Of a DNA stretch of 64,000 bases, positions 14,944 to 23,982 are shown in pieces; the stretch's first letter is position 1; each line of letters starts with the position of its first letter. A program made the translations under genes and the position numbers. The stretch comes from JAAYAY01 sp964563135 (lineage in GTDB: Bacteria; Planctomycetota; Planctomycetia; Pirellulales; Thermoguttaceae), in the NCBI GenBank assembly GCA_964563135.1, contig CAZLWV010000020.1:7579-71578 (forward strand), read 5' to 3'. Under the pieces are notes generated by a model. It did not search any database. It was not told the DNA's origin and saw nothing but the letters and a program-made list of their open reading frames with translations.

Positions 14944-17085
14944 ATGAATGCCTCGCGTCGCCAGATACTCACTCTCGCCGTGGTGATTCCGGTCGTCTCC
15001 GCCGCTGTTGCCAGGGGGGCCGACGTCGACCTGAAACCCTACCAGATCGACTGGTCGAAGACCGGCCAATCCGCTGTCGACATGTCAGGTTTTCTCCAAT
15101 CGCCGGCAGGCCGGGATGGCTTCGTCCGTGTCGAGGGTCAGCGGCTGGTCAAGCCCGACGGGAGTCGCCTGCGGATCTGGGGCGTCAACCTCACCGGCCC
15201 GGAGTGCTTCCCCCCGAAGGAACTGGCCCCGGCAATCGCCAGCGACCTGGCGCGGTTTGGAGTGAACTGCGTGCGGTTCCACCACATGGATGGTCCCTGG
15301 AGCCCTCTGTTCGACAAGAGCCGCAACGACAGTGCCGAGTTCGACCCCGAGGCCCTCGACCGGCTCGACTTCTTCATTGCCGAGCTGAAGAACCGGGGAA
15401 TCTACAGCAACCTGAACCTGAACGTCTCGCGGCAGTACAAGCCGGGCGACGGTGTTCGCGACGCCGACTTGTTGGGCTATGGCAAGTCGGCAACGTACTT
15501 CAATCCGCGGCTCATCGAGCTGCAGCACGACTTCGCCCGCAAGCTTCTCACGCACCGCAACCCTTTCACCCAGAACGAGTATCGTGCCGAACCGGCAGTC
15601 GCCACCGTCGAGATGGTCAACGAAAACTCAGTCCTCGAAGGCTGGGTTGGCCGGCGTCTGGTCGGCAAGGATACGACGGAGGAGAGCCCCACCTGGCGAC
15701 CGATTCCCGTGTCCTACGCCGAGGAACTCACCGATCAGTACAACCAGTGGCTGGAGAAGAACGTCTCGGCTGGAGATCTGGCCGAGATCCGCCGCGAGGC
15801 GGGCGCCCGGCGGGTCGAGCGGCTCGCGCCGTCCCAGTTTGCCGATGCCTCGAAGCTCCGCTTCGCGACCGAGGCCCGTTTCTACATGGAACTGGAGCGG
15901 AGCTTCTACGCGGGGATGAAGCGGCTCCTCCGCGATGAATTGGGTGTCAAGGCGCCGCTGGTGGGTACGGCCGATCATAACGACGGCTACTGCGGCTACG
16001 CCCACGTCGAGAGCAACATGGTGTTCGATTTCATTGACGGCCACGGCTACTGGCAGCACCCTCGCACCGGCAGCGACTTCTGGATCGCCAATACCCCGAT
16101 GGTCAACGATCCGCTGGATTCGACCATCACCCAGTTCGCCCGTACGCCTGTAGCGGGCCTCCCGTACACGATCTCCGAGACAAACCACCCCTATCCGGCC
16201 GAGTATGCCTGCGAAGGAATCCCGATCCTGACGGCCTATGCCCTGCTGCATGACTGGGATGGCATCTACTGGTTCACCTATGGCAAGGGTCGGATGCAGG
16301 AACCGGACAAGGGCTGGCGGAGCTCGTTTGATTTCTCCAACGATCCGGTCAAAATGACCCATCTGGCTGCCTGCGCCGCCATGTTCCACCGCCACGACGT
16401 GGAGACTGCCAAGGAGGCGATCCTGCGGGTGTACGGCGAAGACGAGATGATTGAGCGGCTTCGCATGGACCGCAAGGAGCGGCCGTTCTTTGATCCGGCC
16501 TTCCCACGCGATGCGGCCCTCCGGCACGCCACGCGTTGGACGACCGCAGGACAGCCATCGGCCTACCCCGCCGCCGCACCGCTCGGCCGGATCGAGGCCG
16601 ACACGGCCCAGCTTGGTTGGTATGGTGCCGACGTCGGCAGGGGACTCGTCAAGGTCGACACACCGTGCACCCAGGCACTGGTAGGCTTCGTCCGCGACGG
16701 TGATGCGAAGACGTCAAACCTGGCAGCCGACATCGACAACGAGTTTTCGGCGGTCTATCTCACGTCGCTCGACGGCCAGGCGATTGCCGAGGCCGGCCGG
16801 CTGTTGCTCACAACCACGGCCCGTGCAGCCCTGACCGGCTTTGAGTGGAACTCCAATCGCAAGACCGTCAAGAGCTGGGGTCGCGCCCCGACGGTGATTG
16901 AGCCGGTGACCGGCAGCGTCACGCTTTCCGGTCTTGCCGGCGCCAAGACGGTCGAGATCACCCCCCTGGCCGCCGAGGGCCGCCCCTTGAGCCCGCCAAG
17001 GAAGATCGATGTCGCCAATTCCGACTGCCGCCTCCTTGTCGGTGAAGAGGTGACGACATGGTACCAGATCGAGGTCCAGCGTTAA
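14944..17085 (+). CDS. exported GH5-like (cellulase-superfamily) glycoside hydrolase
   Basis: 713 residues. The start at ATG 14944 gives a Tat/Sec-like leader (MNASRRQILTLAVVIPVVSA); an upstream in-frame ATG at 14911 would add a non-leader extension. The mature protein begins with the DGFVRVEGQRLVKPDGSRLR and IWGVNLTGPECFP pattern seen at the start of GH5-superfamily barrels. VNCVRFHHMDG is the conserved Arg strand, ATVEMVNENS carries the probable acid/base Glu (NEN), and TISETNHPYP carries the probable nucleophile Glu. A C-terminal beta-domain of about 200 residues follows. Substrate is unknown; beta-linked plant or microbial glycan is likely. Only 12 bp separate it from the next gene, so the two are co-transcribed. 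Confidence 0.82.
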   Translation: MNASRRQILTLAVVIPVVSAAVARGADVDLKPYQIDWSKTGQSAVDMSGFLQSPAGRDGFVRVEGQRLVKPDGSRLRIWGVNLTGPECFPPKELAPAIASDLARFGVNCVRFHHMDGPWSPLFDKSRNDSAEFDPEALDRLDFFIAELKNRGIYSNLNLNVSRQYKPGDGVRDADLLGYGKSATYFNPRLIELQHDFARKLLTHRNPFTQNEYRAEPAVATVEMVNENSVLEGWVGRRLVGKDTTEESPTWRPIPVSYAEELTDQYNQWLEKNVSAGDLAEIRREAGARRVERLAPSQFADASKLRFATEARFYMELERSFYAGMKRLLRDELGVKAPLVGTADHNDGYCGYAHVESNMVFDFIDGHGYWQHPRTGSDFWIANTPMVNDPLDSTITQFARTPVAGLPYTISETNHPYPAEYACEGIPILTAYALLHDWDGIYWFTYGKGRMQEPDKGWRSSFDFSNDPVKMTHLAACAAMFHRHDVETAKEAILRVYGEDEMIERLRMDRKERPFFDPAFPRDAALRHATRWTTAGQPSAYPAAAPLGRIEADTAQLGWYGADVGRGLVKVDTPCTQALVGFVRDGDAKTSNLAADIDNEFSAVYLTSLDGQAIAEAGRLLLTTTARAALTGFEWNSNRKTVKSWGRAPTVIEPVTGSVTLSGLAGAKTVEITPLAAEGRPLSPPRKIDVANSDCRLLVGEEVTTWYQIEVQR

Positions 17086-17097
17086 GGAGCACAAATC

Positions 17098-19065
17098 ATG
17101 TACCGTTTTTTCCCGACCACCCTCGCCAGCATCCTTCTCAGTGCAGCCGCTCTGGCCGCCCAGGAACCTCTGGCTCTCTTCCCCGTAAGCGATGCGGTTC
17201 GCGTGTTCGACGATGGATACCAATGCCCCGACGCCACGGGCCAGGAGATCCGCCTTTTCGGCCTGCGGGCCGAGACTCTCTCCGCTCAATGCGTCGTCCG
17301 GGCGGGCCAGGATTTGCCCAAGCTCACGGTCTCGGTCAGTCCGCTTGCAGCGGAGGGCGGCGGCGCGCAGATCCCCGCCGAAAACGTCCATTGGAACTTT
17401 GTTACCAGCATCTTCATCGAAGCCAACACACCCAAGGTGAATCCGGCCGATCTCACTCGTGCTGCTCCCGCTCGCTTTCCGGACTGTCTGGCGGAGGATC
17501 GCGAGTGTGACGTGCCTGAGGGCACGCTCAAGGCGATCTACCTCAGCGTGCACATCCCCGCCGATGCCGCGCCGGGCGAGTTTCGCGGCCAGGTCACCGT
17601 CACTGCCGGACAGAGTCAGGCCTCGCTGCCGCTCCGGCTGACCGTCTGTCCCTTGGCGATGCCGGAAGAGCGGCACGTGATGGTGGCCGAGTGGTTTTCG
17701 AGCAGCCAGTTCAAGAAACACCACGGCGTGGAATCCTCCGATTCGCAGCGTTTTGAGACGATCCTCCGCGCCTATGCCGAGAACATGGCCCAGCACCGGC
17801 AGAACGTGTTCCGCGTGAGCCTGGGGCTCATCCGGAGCACGTTGACCGCCGAGGGGAAACTGCATCTGGACTTCTCGGCCTTCGACCGTTTTGCCCAGGT
17901 CTTCTGGGACACCGGGCGGATGGATCTCCTGGAGACTGGGTTCGTGGCCGAGCATGGCGAAGGGGGCTGGTCCAGCCCGGAGATCCGGCTCCAGGGAGCC
18001 ACGGTCAAGGACGAGTCGACCGGCCAGGAGAAACGCCTGACTGCCGAAGAATACCTGCCCCGATTCCTGCCTGCCCTCGTCGCACACCTTCGCGAAAAGG
18101 GCTGGCTCGGCAAGACGATCTTCCATATCTGCGACGAACCTTCCAGCCACAACGTCATGGCCTGGCGTGAGGCATCCGACTTCGTGCACCGCCATGCGCC
18201 GGAACTGCAACGGGTAGATGCCATCGAAACTCCCCACTGTCTGAGCCGGCTCGAGATCTGGGTCCCCAAGCTCGACCACCTGGCTACCTGGCAGCAGGCG
18301 TACGAAGAGGCCCAGCGTCAGGGCAACGAGCTCTGGTTCTACACGGTCGGCATCTTTCAAGGCGGCTCGCTGATGAACAAGACGGTCGACGTGCCGCTGA
18401 TCGACACGCGGCTGATGCACTGGCTCAATTACCGCTACGACCTGAAGGGTTACCTCCACTGGGGCTTCAACGCCTGGACCGACGATCCCTGGAACAGCCC
18501 CGGCAAACACCGCGGCGATGGCTGGCACGTCTATCCCAAGCGCGACGGGCTGCTCAACTCGCTCCGCTGGGAACAGATGCGCTGCGGCCTCCAGGATTAC
18601 GAATGCCTGTGGCTGCTGGAAGACAAGATCGCCCAGATTCGATCCCGGCTGAGCCCGCCTGCGGCCGAACTGATCCAGCCCCGCCGGCGCGGTATGGAAA
18701 TCGCGTCCCAAGTGGTGCGCACGTACACCGACTTCAGCCGCGACCCGGAGGTGCTCTATGCGGCTCGTCGCCAGGCGATCGAAGAGACGCTGGGCCTCGA
18801 CGTCTCGCCGTGCGTCATCCTCCAGACAAACCCTCCCGAACACACCGCGGTGGCCAACGACTGCGGTATCGACGTCCACGGCTGGGCCGAGCCCGGATCG
18901 CGTCTGAAGATCAACCGTCAGGACACGCCGGTCGCCCCCGACGGCCTGTTCCTCGCCCAGGTTCGGCCTTCGCCCGAGGGAACGATTGTCGTCGAGGCCG
19001 AGAACGACAAGGGCCACAAGACCCTCCAGCGCAAATTCCGGTTGTTGTTCCCTGGCAAGAAGTGA
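17098..19065 (+). CDS. exported DUF4091 / GH123-like glycoside hydrolase
   Basis: 655 residues with a signal peptide (MYRFFPTTLASILLSAAALAA). The N-terminal beta-domain (about 30-190, including HIPADAAPGEFRGQVTVTAG) is followed by a TIM-barrel-like region with FHICDEPSSHN, whose Asp-Glu pair corresponds to the catalytic pair of the GH123/DUF4091 group (beta-N-acetylgalactosaminidases in characterised members). The sequence YLHWGFNAWTDDPWNSPGKH and SLRWEQMRCGLQDYECLWLL are the usual DUF4091 C-terminal signature. A strong AAGGAG lies 8 nt before the ATG at 17098. A short beta-domain ends the protein (SRLKINRQDTPVAPDGLF, Ig-like). It follows the GH5-like gene by 12 bp and likely acts on the same substrate. 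Confidence 0.88.
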   Translation: MYRFFPTTLASILLSAAALAAQEPLALFPVSDAVRVFDDGYQCPDATGQEIRLFGLRAETLSAQCVVRAGQDLPKLTVSVSPLAAEGGGAQIPAENVHWNFVTSIFIEANTPKVNPADLTRAAPARFPDCLAEDRECDVPEGTLKAIYLSVHIPADAAPGEFRGQVTVTAGQSQASLPLRLTVCPLAMPEERHVMVAEWFSSSQFKKHHGVESSDSQRFETILRAYAENMAQHRQNVFRVSLGLIRSTLTAEGKLHLDFSAFDRFAQVFWDTGRMDLLETGFVAEHGEGGWSSPEIRLQGATVKDESTGQEKRLTAEEYLPRFLPALVAHLREKGWLGKTIFHICDEPSSHNVMAWREASDFVHRHAPELQRVDAIETPHCLSRLEIWVPKLDHLATWQQAYEEAQRQGNELWFYTVGIFQGGSLMNKTVDVPLIDTRLMHWLNYRYDLKGYLHWGFNAWTDDPWNSPGKHRGDGWHVYPKRDGLLNSLRWEQMRCGLQDYECLWLLEDKIAQIRSRLSPPAAELIQPRRRGMEIASQVVRTYTDFSRDPEVLYAARRQAIEETLGLDVSPCVILQTNPPEHTAVANDCGIDVHGWAEPGSRLKINRQDTPVAPDGLFLAQVRPSPEGTIVVEAENDKGHKTLQRKFRLLFPGKK

Positions 19066-19405
19066 GCGCGTTTCCGGTTGGAACCGTCTTCCATACAGGG
19101 TCGCACGACCTCCACGAACCCCTGCATCGCGCAACCGGCAGCCGCGCTGACCGAATAGCACACCTCCAGGCCGCTCGCCGACTGGAAGCGTGCCCGTCCC
19201 TCTGTTACCATGGGCCATGGTTGCCGCTGGCGGAGTATGCCGGCGGTGTCCATCTCGGAGACCCTCGATGAGGATCCGGCAGGGGACCACTGTTGCAGAT
19301 CGTCACGTTCGCCCCGCGAAGAGCGCGATTGCCGATTCGTGGTGTGAACAACGGTGTTTCTCCACTTGCCGTTCCTCAGTGGCCCCACTCCAAGGAGCTT
19401 TACCC
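19066..19405. other. intergenic stretch, nothing recognised
   Basis: 340 bp between the DUF4091 gene and the rhamnosidase. The frame of the rhamnosidase is open across part of it, but the translated sequence is not family-like and there is no leader there. No RNA gene or clear hairpin terminator was seen. Confidence 0.55.
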
Positions 19406-22117
19406 ATGCGCGGAATGACTGTTCTGCTGGCGCTGTTCGCGGGAGCGATCCTCCTGCCGTCGGCTTCGCACGGAGCGTCTGCCGCTCCCGTCGAGTTGCG
19501 TTGCGAGGGGCTCGCCGCCCCAATCGGTATTGATCGGGCCGAGCCTCGATTGTCCTGGACTATTCCACCGGGCGCCCGTGGACTGTCGCAGACCGCGTTC
19601 CAGGTCCTGGTGGCCGACAAAGCCGAATCGCTCGCCGACGGCCGCGGAAATCTGTGGGACTCCGGCAAGGTCGACTCGGACCAGTCTCAGTGGGTCTCCT
19701 ACGCTGGCAAACCGCTGGCCAAGGCAGCACGCTGCTGGTGGCAGGTTCGCGTCTGGGACCAGACCGGACAGCCCTCCGATTGGAGCCGGCCTGCCTTCTT
19801 CTCCGTCGGCCCGCTTTCGCCAGCCGACTGGAACGGCCAGTGGATCGGCGCCGACTGGATGAAAGACAACGCCGGCCCGCTCCCCTGGCTCCGCAAAACC
19901 TTCGAGCTCCCGAAGAAGCCGGCCACGGCCACAATCTGCGTCTGTGCCCTGGGCTACTACGAACTCTACGTCAACGGCCAGAAAGTCGGCGACGACGTCC
20001 TCACCCCGGCCGTCTCCGACTATGGCAAACGCGGGCTCTATGTCACCTACGACATTGCCGATCGGCTGGTAGAGGGCAAGAACTGCATCGCCCTGTGGCT
20101 GGGCCGTGGCTGGTCACTCGGTGCCCTGAAGCACGCCGGAACCGGCGGCCCCATGGTCAAGGCGGAACTGAATCTCACCGTGGATGCCTCAGCGTCCCAG
20201 ACTATTCCCACCGACGCCACATGGAAGGCCCATCGCAGCCACATTACGCCCCTGGGCAACGGCACCAGCGGCAGCTACGGCGGCGAACTCGTCGAGGCCG
20301 AAAAGGAGATCGCCGACTGGAACGCGGCGGACTTCGACGACTCGGGCTGGCAGGCCGCCGCGATCCATCATCCACCTACGCCCGTCATCGCCGCCCAGAT
20401 GATGGAGCCCAACCGCATGCTCGACGAGATCTCCCTGGCCTCGGTGAAGCCTCTGGAGGACGGGTTCTTGCTCGACATGGGACGCAACTACACCGGCTGG
20501 TTCGAGCTGGTCCTCCCCGACGACGTGAAACGCGGCACGAAGATCGACATGGAGTTTGCCGACAAACAATTCCCCGACGGCCGGTTTCAGACCTACGGCC
20601 AGCACAGCACCTACGTGGCAAGAGGGGGCGGAGGGGAACGGTTCCGCAACCGATTCAACTATGCCGCTTTCCGCTACGCGATCGTCAAGGGCTTGCCGCG
20701 GGCCCCCAGGCCCGACGAGGTCAAGGGCTGGCTGATCACCACCGGCTACGAGCCCAGCTCCACCTTCTCCTGCAGCAACCCGCTGCTCAACCAGATCCAT
20801 GCCATGATGTGCTGGACCTACAAGTGCCTGAGTCTCGGCGGCTACACGGTCGACTGCCCCCACCGGGAGCGGCTGGGCTATGGCGGCGATTCCGGGACCT
20901 CAATGGAGATGGGGATGCTCAATTTCCGCACCGGCCCGTTCTATGCCAAATGGGCGGCCGACTGGCGCGACTCCCAGAACCAGGAGGGCGATGTTCCCTA
21001 CACCGTGCCCTACTCGCAGGACGCCGGCGGCGGGCCGGTCTGGAGCGGATTCTGCANNNNNNNNNNCTACGGCGATCGAAGGCCGCTCGAGCTGGGCTGG
21101 CCGGTGATGAAGAAGTGGCTGGCGTTCATCGATACGAAAATGGGCGACGGCATCCTTCAGCCTTACGTGGGCATCGGCTGTGCCGGCTCCCCGGAGTGGA
21201 ACTTCCTCGGCGACTGGGTGCCGCCCGGAAGAAAGCAGGGCAAGGACCGCGTCGACGACCGTTCCACCCTGTTCTTCAACAACTGCTACCTGGTCTATTG
21301 CCTCCAGCTTGCCGCCAGGATCGGCCACGTGGTCGGAGATGACCCGCAGGCCGAGATCTATGCGGCCAAGGCCAAACAGCTTGCCGCCACGCTCCATGAG
21401 CGGTTCCTGAATCCCGACGGCACCACCTATGCCAACGGCGAGCAGACCTACCTCGCCATGCCGCTCCTCTTCGGGATCACTCCGCCCGAGACAGCTCCGC
21501 GCGTGATGGCCGCCCTGGAACACGACATCACCGTCACCCGCAACGGCCATCTGAACACGGGCATGCACGGCAACTACTTCATGACCAAGTATCTCATCGA
21601 CCAGCGCCGCAACGACCTGGTTGCCTTGATGCACACCAAGGAAGACTTCCCCAGCTTCGGCCACATGATCCGTAGCGGCGCCACCACGATCTGGGAGGAA
21701 TGGGACGGCGACAATTCCCAGATCCACAACACCATGATCTCGATCGGGCTCTGGTTCATCGAGGGGCTGGCCGGCATCCGCATGGATGCCGACGCCCCGG
21801 GCTTCAAGCACTTCATCGCCGCGCCTGGCGTCGAGAGCGGCCTGAAACAGGTCGACGCCACCTTGATGACCGGGTACGGCAGGATCGCCAGTGCGTGGCG
21901 CATCGAGGGGGGCACCCTGACCTGGGATCTGACAGTGCCCCCCAACACCTCGGCAACGGTCTTCCTGCCGGCGGCCGATCTGGATGCCGTCCGCGAAAGC
22001 GACCAGCCCGTGAAATCCCAGGCTGCTGTCGACGGTCCCGCCGTCCAGAACGGCCTCTTCCGCTGCCAGGTCGCCTCCGGCACCTACCGTTTCACGACCC
22101 GGCTCCCGCAGGAATGA
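19406..22117 (+). CDS. exported GH78 alpha-L-rhamnosidase
   Basis: 903 residues as assembled, with a 10-N gap. ATG at 19406 follows AAGGAG at 19392-19397 and yields a signal peptide (MRGMTVLLALFAGAILLPSA). Domains in order: fibronectin-like N-domain (PVELRCEGLAAPIGID, AEPRLSWTI); a carbohydrate-binding beta-domain with ALGYYELYVNGQKVGDDVL; a second beta-domain (LLDMGRNYTGWFEL); the alpha/alpha toroid with DCPHRERLGYGGD, the conserved Asp/Arg-Glu acid motif; and the C-terminal beta-domain. The enzyme releases terminal alpha-L-rhamnose from plant or microbial polysaccharides in the periplasm or outside. The gap sits in the toroid just after GPVWSGFC, where the family normally has about ten conserved residues, so the assembled length is too short here. 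Confidence 0.93.
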   Translation: MRGMTVLLALFAGAILLPSASHGASAAPVELRCEGLAAPIGIDRAEPRLSWTIPPGARGLSQTAFQVLVADKAESLADGRGNLWDSGKVDSDQSQWVSYAGKPLAKAARCWWQVRVWDQTGQPSDWSRPAFFSVGPLSPADWNGQWIGADWMKDNAGPLPWLRKTFELPKKPATATICVCALGYYELYVNGQKVGDDVLTPAVSDYGKRGLYVTYDIADRLVEGKNCIALWLGRGWSLGALKHAGTGGPMVKAELNLTVDASASQTIPTDATWKAHRSHITPLGNGTSGSYGGELVEAEKEIADWNAADFDDSGWQAAAIHHPPTPVIAAQMMEPNRMLDEISLASVKPLEDGFLLDMGRNYTGWFELVLPDDVKRGTKIDMEFADKQFPDGRFQTYGQHSTYVARGGGGERFRNRFNYAAFRYAIVKGLPRAPRPDEVKGWLITTGYEPSSTFSCSNPLLNQIHAMMCWTYKCLSLGGYTVDCPHRERLGYGGDSGTSMEMGMLNFRTGPFYAKWAADWRDSQNQEGDVPYTVPYSQDAGGGPVWSGFCXXXXYGDRRPLELGWPVMKKWLAFIDTKMGDGILQPYVGIGCAGSPEWNFLGDWVPPGRKQGKDRVDDRSTLFFNNCYLVYCLQLAARIGHVVGDDPQAEIYAAKAKQLAATLHERFLNPDGTTYANGEQTYLAMPLLFGITPPETAPRVMAALEHDITVTRNGHLNTGMHGNYFMTKYLIDQRRNDLVALMHTKEDFPSFGHMIRSGATTIWEEWDGDNSQIHNTMISIGLWFIEGLAGIRMDADAPGFKHFIAAPGVESGLKQVDATLMTGYGRIASAWRIEGGTLTWDLTVPPNTSATVFLPAADLDAVRESDQPVKSQAAVDGPAVQNGLFRCQVASGTYRFTTRLPQE
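21057..21066. other. assembly gap of 10 N in the rhamnosidase gene
   Basis: The frame continues on both sides, but GH78 enzymes normally have roughly ten residues between the GxC and YGDRR motifs; four unknown codons do not fit, so the placeholder underestimates the missing sequence. Confidence 0.9.
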
Positions 22118-22192
22118 ACCGGTCTTGCCACGAATTTGACAATCTGGAGATCGACTTCCGGGTTCACCGGGGAAAGCTCGGGGCCACCACTT

Positions 22193-23557
22193 TCACGCGT
22201 AGGGCTGCGTCCAGGCTACCTGCACCTCCGGATGGAAATAACGCTCGTAACCGCTCGCCACGCTCGACTCGATCTTGGCCCGCACGTAGAGATCGTCGGC
22301 TGCCATCCGATAGGAGGCCTCGGTTCCCTCGACGAGTTCGGCCGTCTTCCCGATATCGCCCGAGTAGACGGGAATCTGCCTCGCGCCTCGCCCCTTCTCG
22401 GCCGGGGCGTCGACAATCCGGACCGTCTGGTCGAACCCGCGTTTGGTCGTGATGAAGCGGATTCGGTACTTCACATCCGCCGCCGCCTTGACCTTCACAT
22501 ACAGGGTCCGCGCGGGCCGGTCAAACGCCACGTCGTCCAGCAGCGCGCCGCTCGTGGCATAGAAATCGCCCGCGTCCATGGCAGCCAGCAGCGATTCGAC
22601 GGCCAGCGTCCCGCTCCGCACCATCACCCAGGCGTCGGCCAGCCGCTGCTCCGGCGTGCGATCAAAATAGTAGTGCGTGTCGTCCGATCCGACGCCGTAC
22701 AGAAGCCGAGCCCCCTTGAGGGCACGGAATGCGTTGACAGTGTCCCAGAAGGAGTCGTTGGTGACGCTCATCGCATCCGGATGCGGTGCAAAGGCCGAGC
22801 CGCCATTGCACACCTCAAAGAACCGCACCTCCGGATTGTCGATCAGGTTCTGCGGCTGGATATCCCAGTAGACCCATTGCGGGTGGTTCAGCATCAGAAG
22901 CGTCGGTCGCCCCATTTGCGATCCCAACTGCTTCACCTCCTCCGCGTTCTGGCGAATCAGTTCGCTGACACTCAGTTCCGCATTGGTAATCTGCTTGCTC
23001 AGAGCGGCTCCCTGGAGCGACGGGATGAGGCCCGGCAGGTTCAGATAGTTCAGGTGCACGTTGATGCCGCCCAGCACCTGCGTGATCTCTACCGCCGGCA
23101 TCAGCAAGAACCTGCCCGGCTCGTCAAACTTCCTCTGCATCTCGGCGCAGGTCTTGATCCGAACGGACAGTCTGCCGTTCTCCTGCCGGGTCTCGACCTC
23201 CGAGCCGAACGCCTGCTTGTAGGCGTCGAAGATCGGGCGAGCCACCGCCGGCGGCCAGTTCCCCTCGGCGGCCTCGACCGGCTTCCACTTCTGAGCATCC
23301 TCGGCAAACAGATTGTGGTCGCTCACCCCCAGAAACTCGTATCCCAGCTTCTTGTAGATGTCGATCGCCTGCTCCGGAAAGGCGCGACCGTCAGACCAGT
23401 AGGTGTGCATGTGAAACATGCCGCGGTACCATCTGCCGGCCGTAGAGTTCGAATCACCTGGGACCTCCTGCCCGATCAGGCGGCGCCCCGCCAGGAGGCT
23501 CATGCTGCCAACCGCAATTCCCTTGATCGCCTCTCGACGCGTAATCCGAACCGTCAT
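22193..23557 (-). CDS. CehA/McbA-type PHP-domain metallohydrolase, Tat-exported
   Basis: 454 residues. Twin-arginine leader MTVRITRREAIKGIAVGSMS, so it is folded with its metal before export. The PHP-like motifs FHMHTYWSDG (His-x-His) and GVSDHN lie at the N-terminus of the mature protein, with the later LMLNHPQWVYW and GVGSDDTHYYFD supplying further metal ligands. Family members hydrolyse phosphoesters or, for CehA/McbA themselves, carbamates. The exact substrate is not predictable. It converges on the rhamnosidase. The C-terminal 120 residues form a beta-domain. The ATG at 23557 fits the leader. Confidence 0.82.
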   Translation of the reverse strand: MTVRITRREAIKGIAVGSMSLLAGRRLIGQEVPGDSNSTAGRWYRGMFHMHTYWSDGRAFPEQAIDIYKKLGYEFLGVSDHNLFAEDAQKWKPVEAAEGNWPPAVARPIFDAYKQAFGSEVETRQENGRLSVRIKTCAEMQRKFDEPGRFLLMPAVEITQVLGGINVHLNYLNLPGLIPSLQGAALSKQITNAELSVSELIRQNAEEVKQLGSQMGRPTLLMLNHPQWVYWDIQPQNLIDNPEVRFFEVCNGGSAFAPHPDAMSVTNDSFWDTVNAFRALKGARLLYGVGSDDTHYYFDRTPEQRLADAWVMVRSGTLAVESLLAAMDAGDFYATSGALLDDVAFDRPARTLYVKVKAAADVKYRIRFITTKRGFDQTVRIVDAPAEKGRGARQIPVYSGDIGKTAELVEGTEASYRMAADDLYVRAKIESSVASGYERYFHPEVQVAWTQPYA

Positions 23558-23982
23558 TTCATCGACCTCTTTCTACTATCGTGAGAATTGTCCAACATGT
23601 GGCAGTGGCCGTTCCACTCCGGCCGCCGTGTTCGTTCCCGCAGATGCTCAGCCAATGGCCAACGATCTCGAGGACTCTCCAGCAAACAGCGTTCGCCGCC
23701 GGCTCAACCGACAAGACTATCCGTCTTGCCGCAAACCACGATCCTCTGCGAGGGTAGCCTCCTACCGGGCCCCTGTCAACCGCGAGCCACTCGTCGGCAA
23801 CCGTCCCCAGCTTGTGCCCCAATTCGTCCTCACTTCCATCGCCTGACCGTGCAAGCTCGCTATCTCTCCGCTCCCAAGACCGCCAGGCAGGCCTGCCGCA
23901 CTGAGGGAAGAACTGGCAGCGGGAGGAGTTCTGGGATCGGCCCTCAGAACACTTTCGCAACGTTCGGTCAATCTCGCAGCGC
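23558..23982. other. intergenic stretch, nothing recognised
   Basis: 425 bp between two minus-strand genes. The open frames here are compositionally odd (Arg/Ser-rich) and lack any domain; no RNA structure or promoter could be defined. Confidence 0.55.

Noticed and set aside
16714..19290. 858-codon open frame on the minus strand
   Set aside because: It is antisense to the GH5-like and DUF4091 genes, with no recognisable domain.
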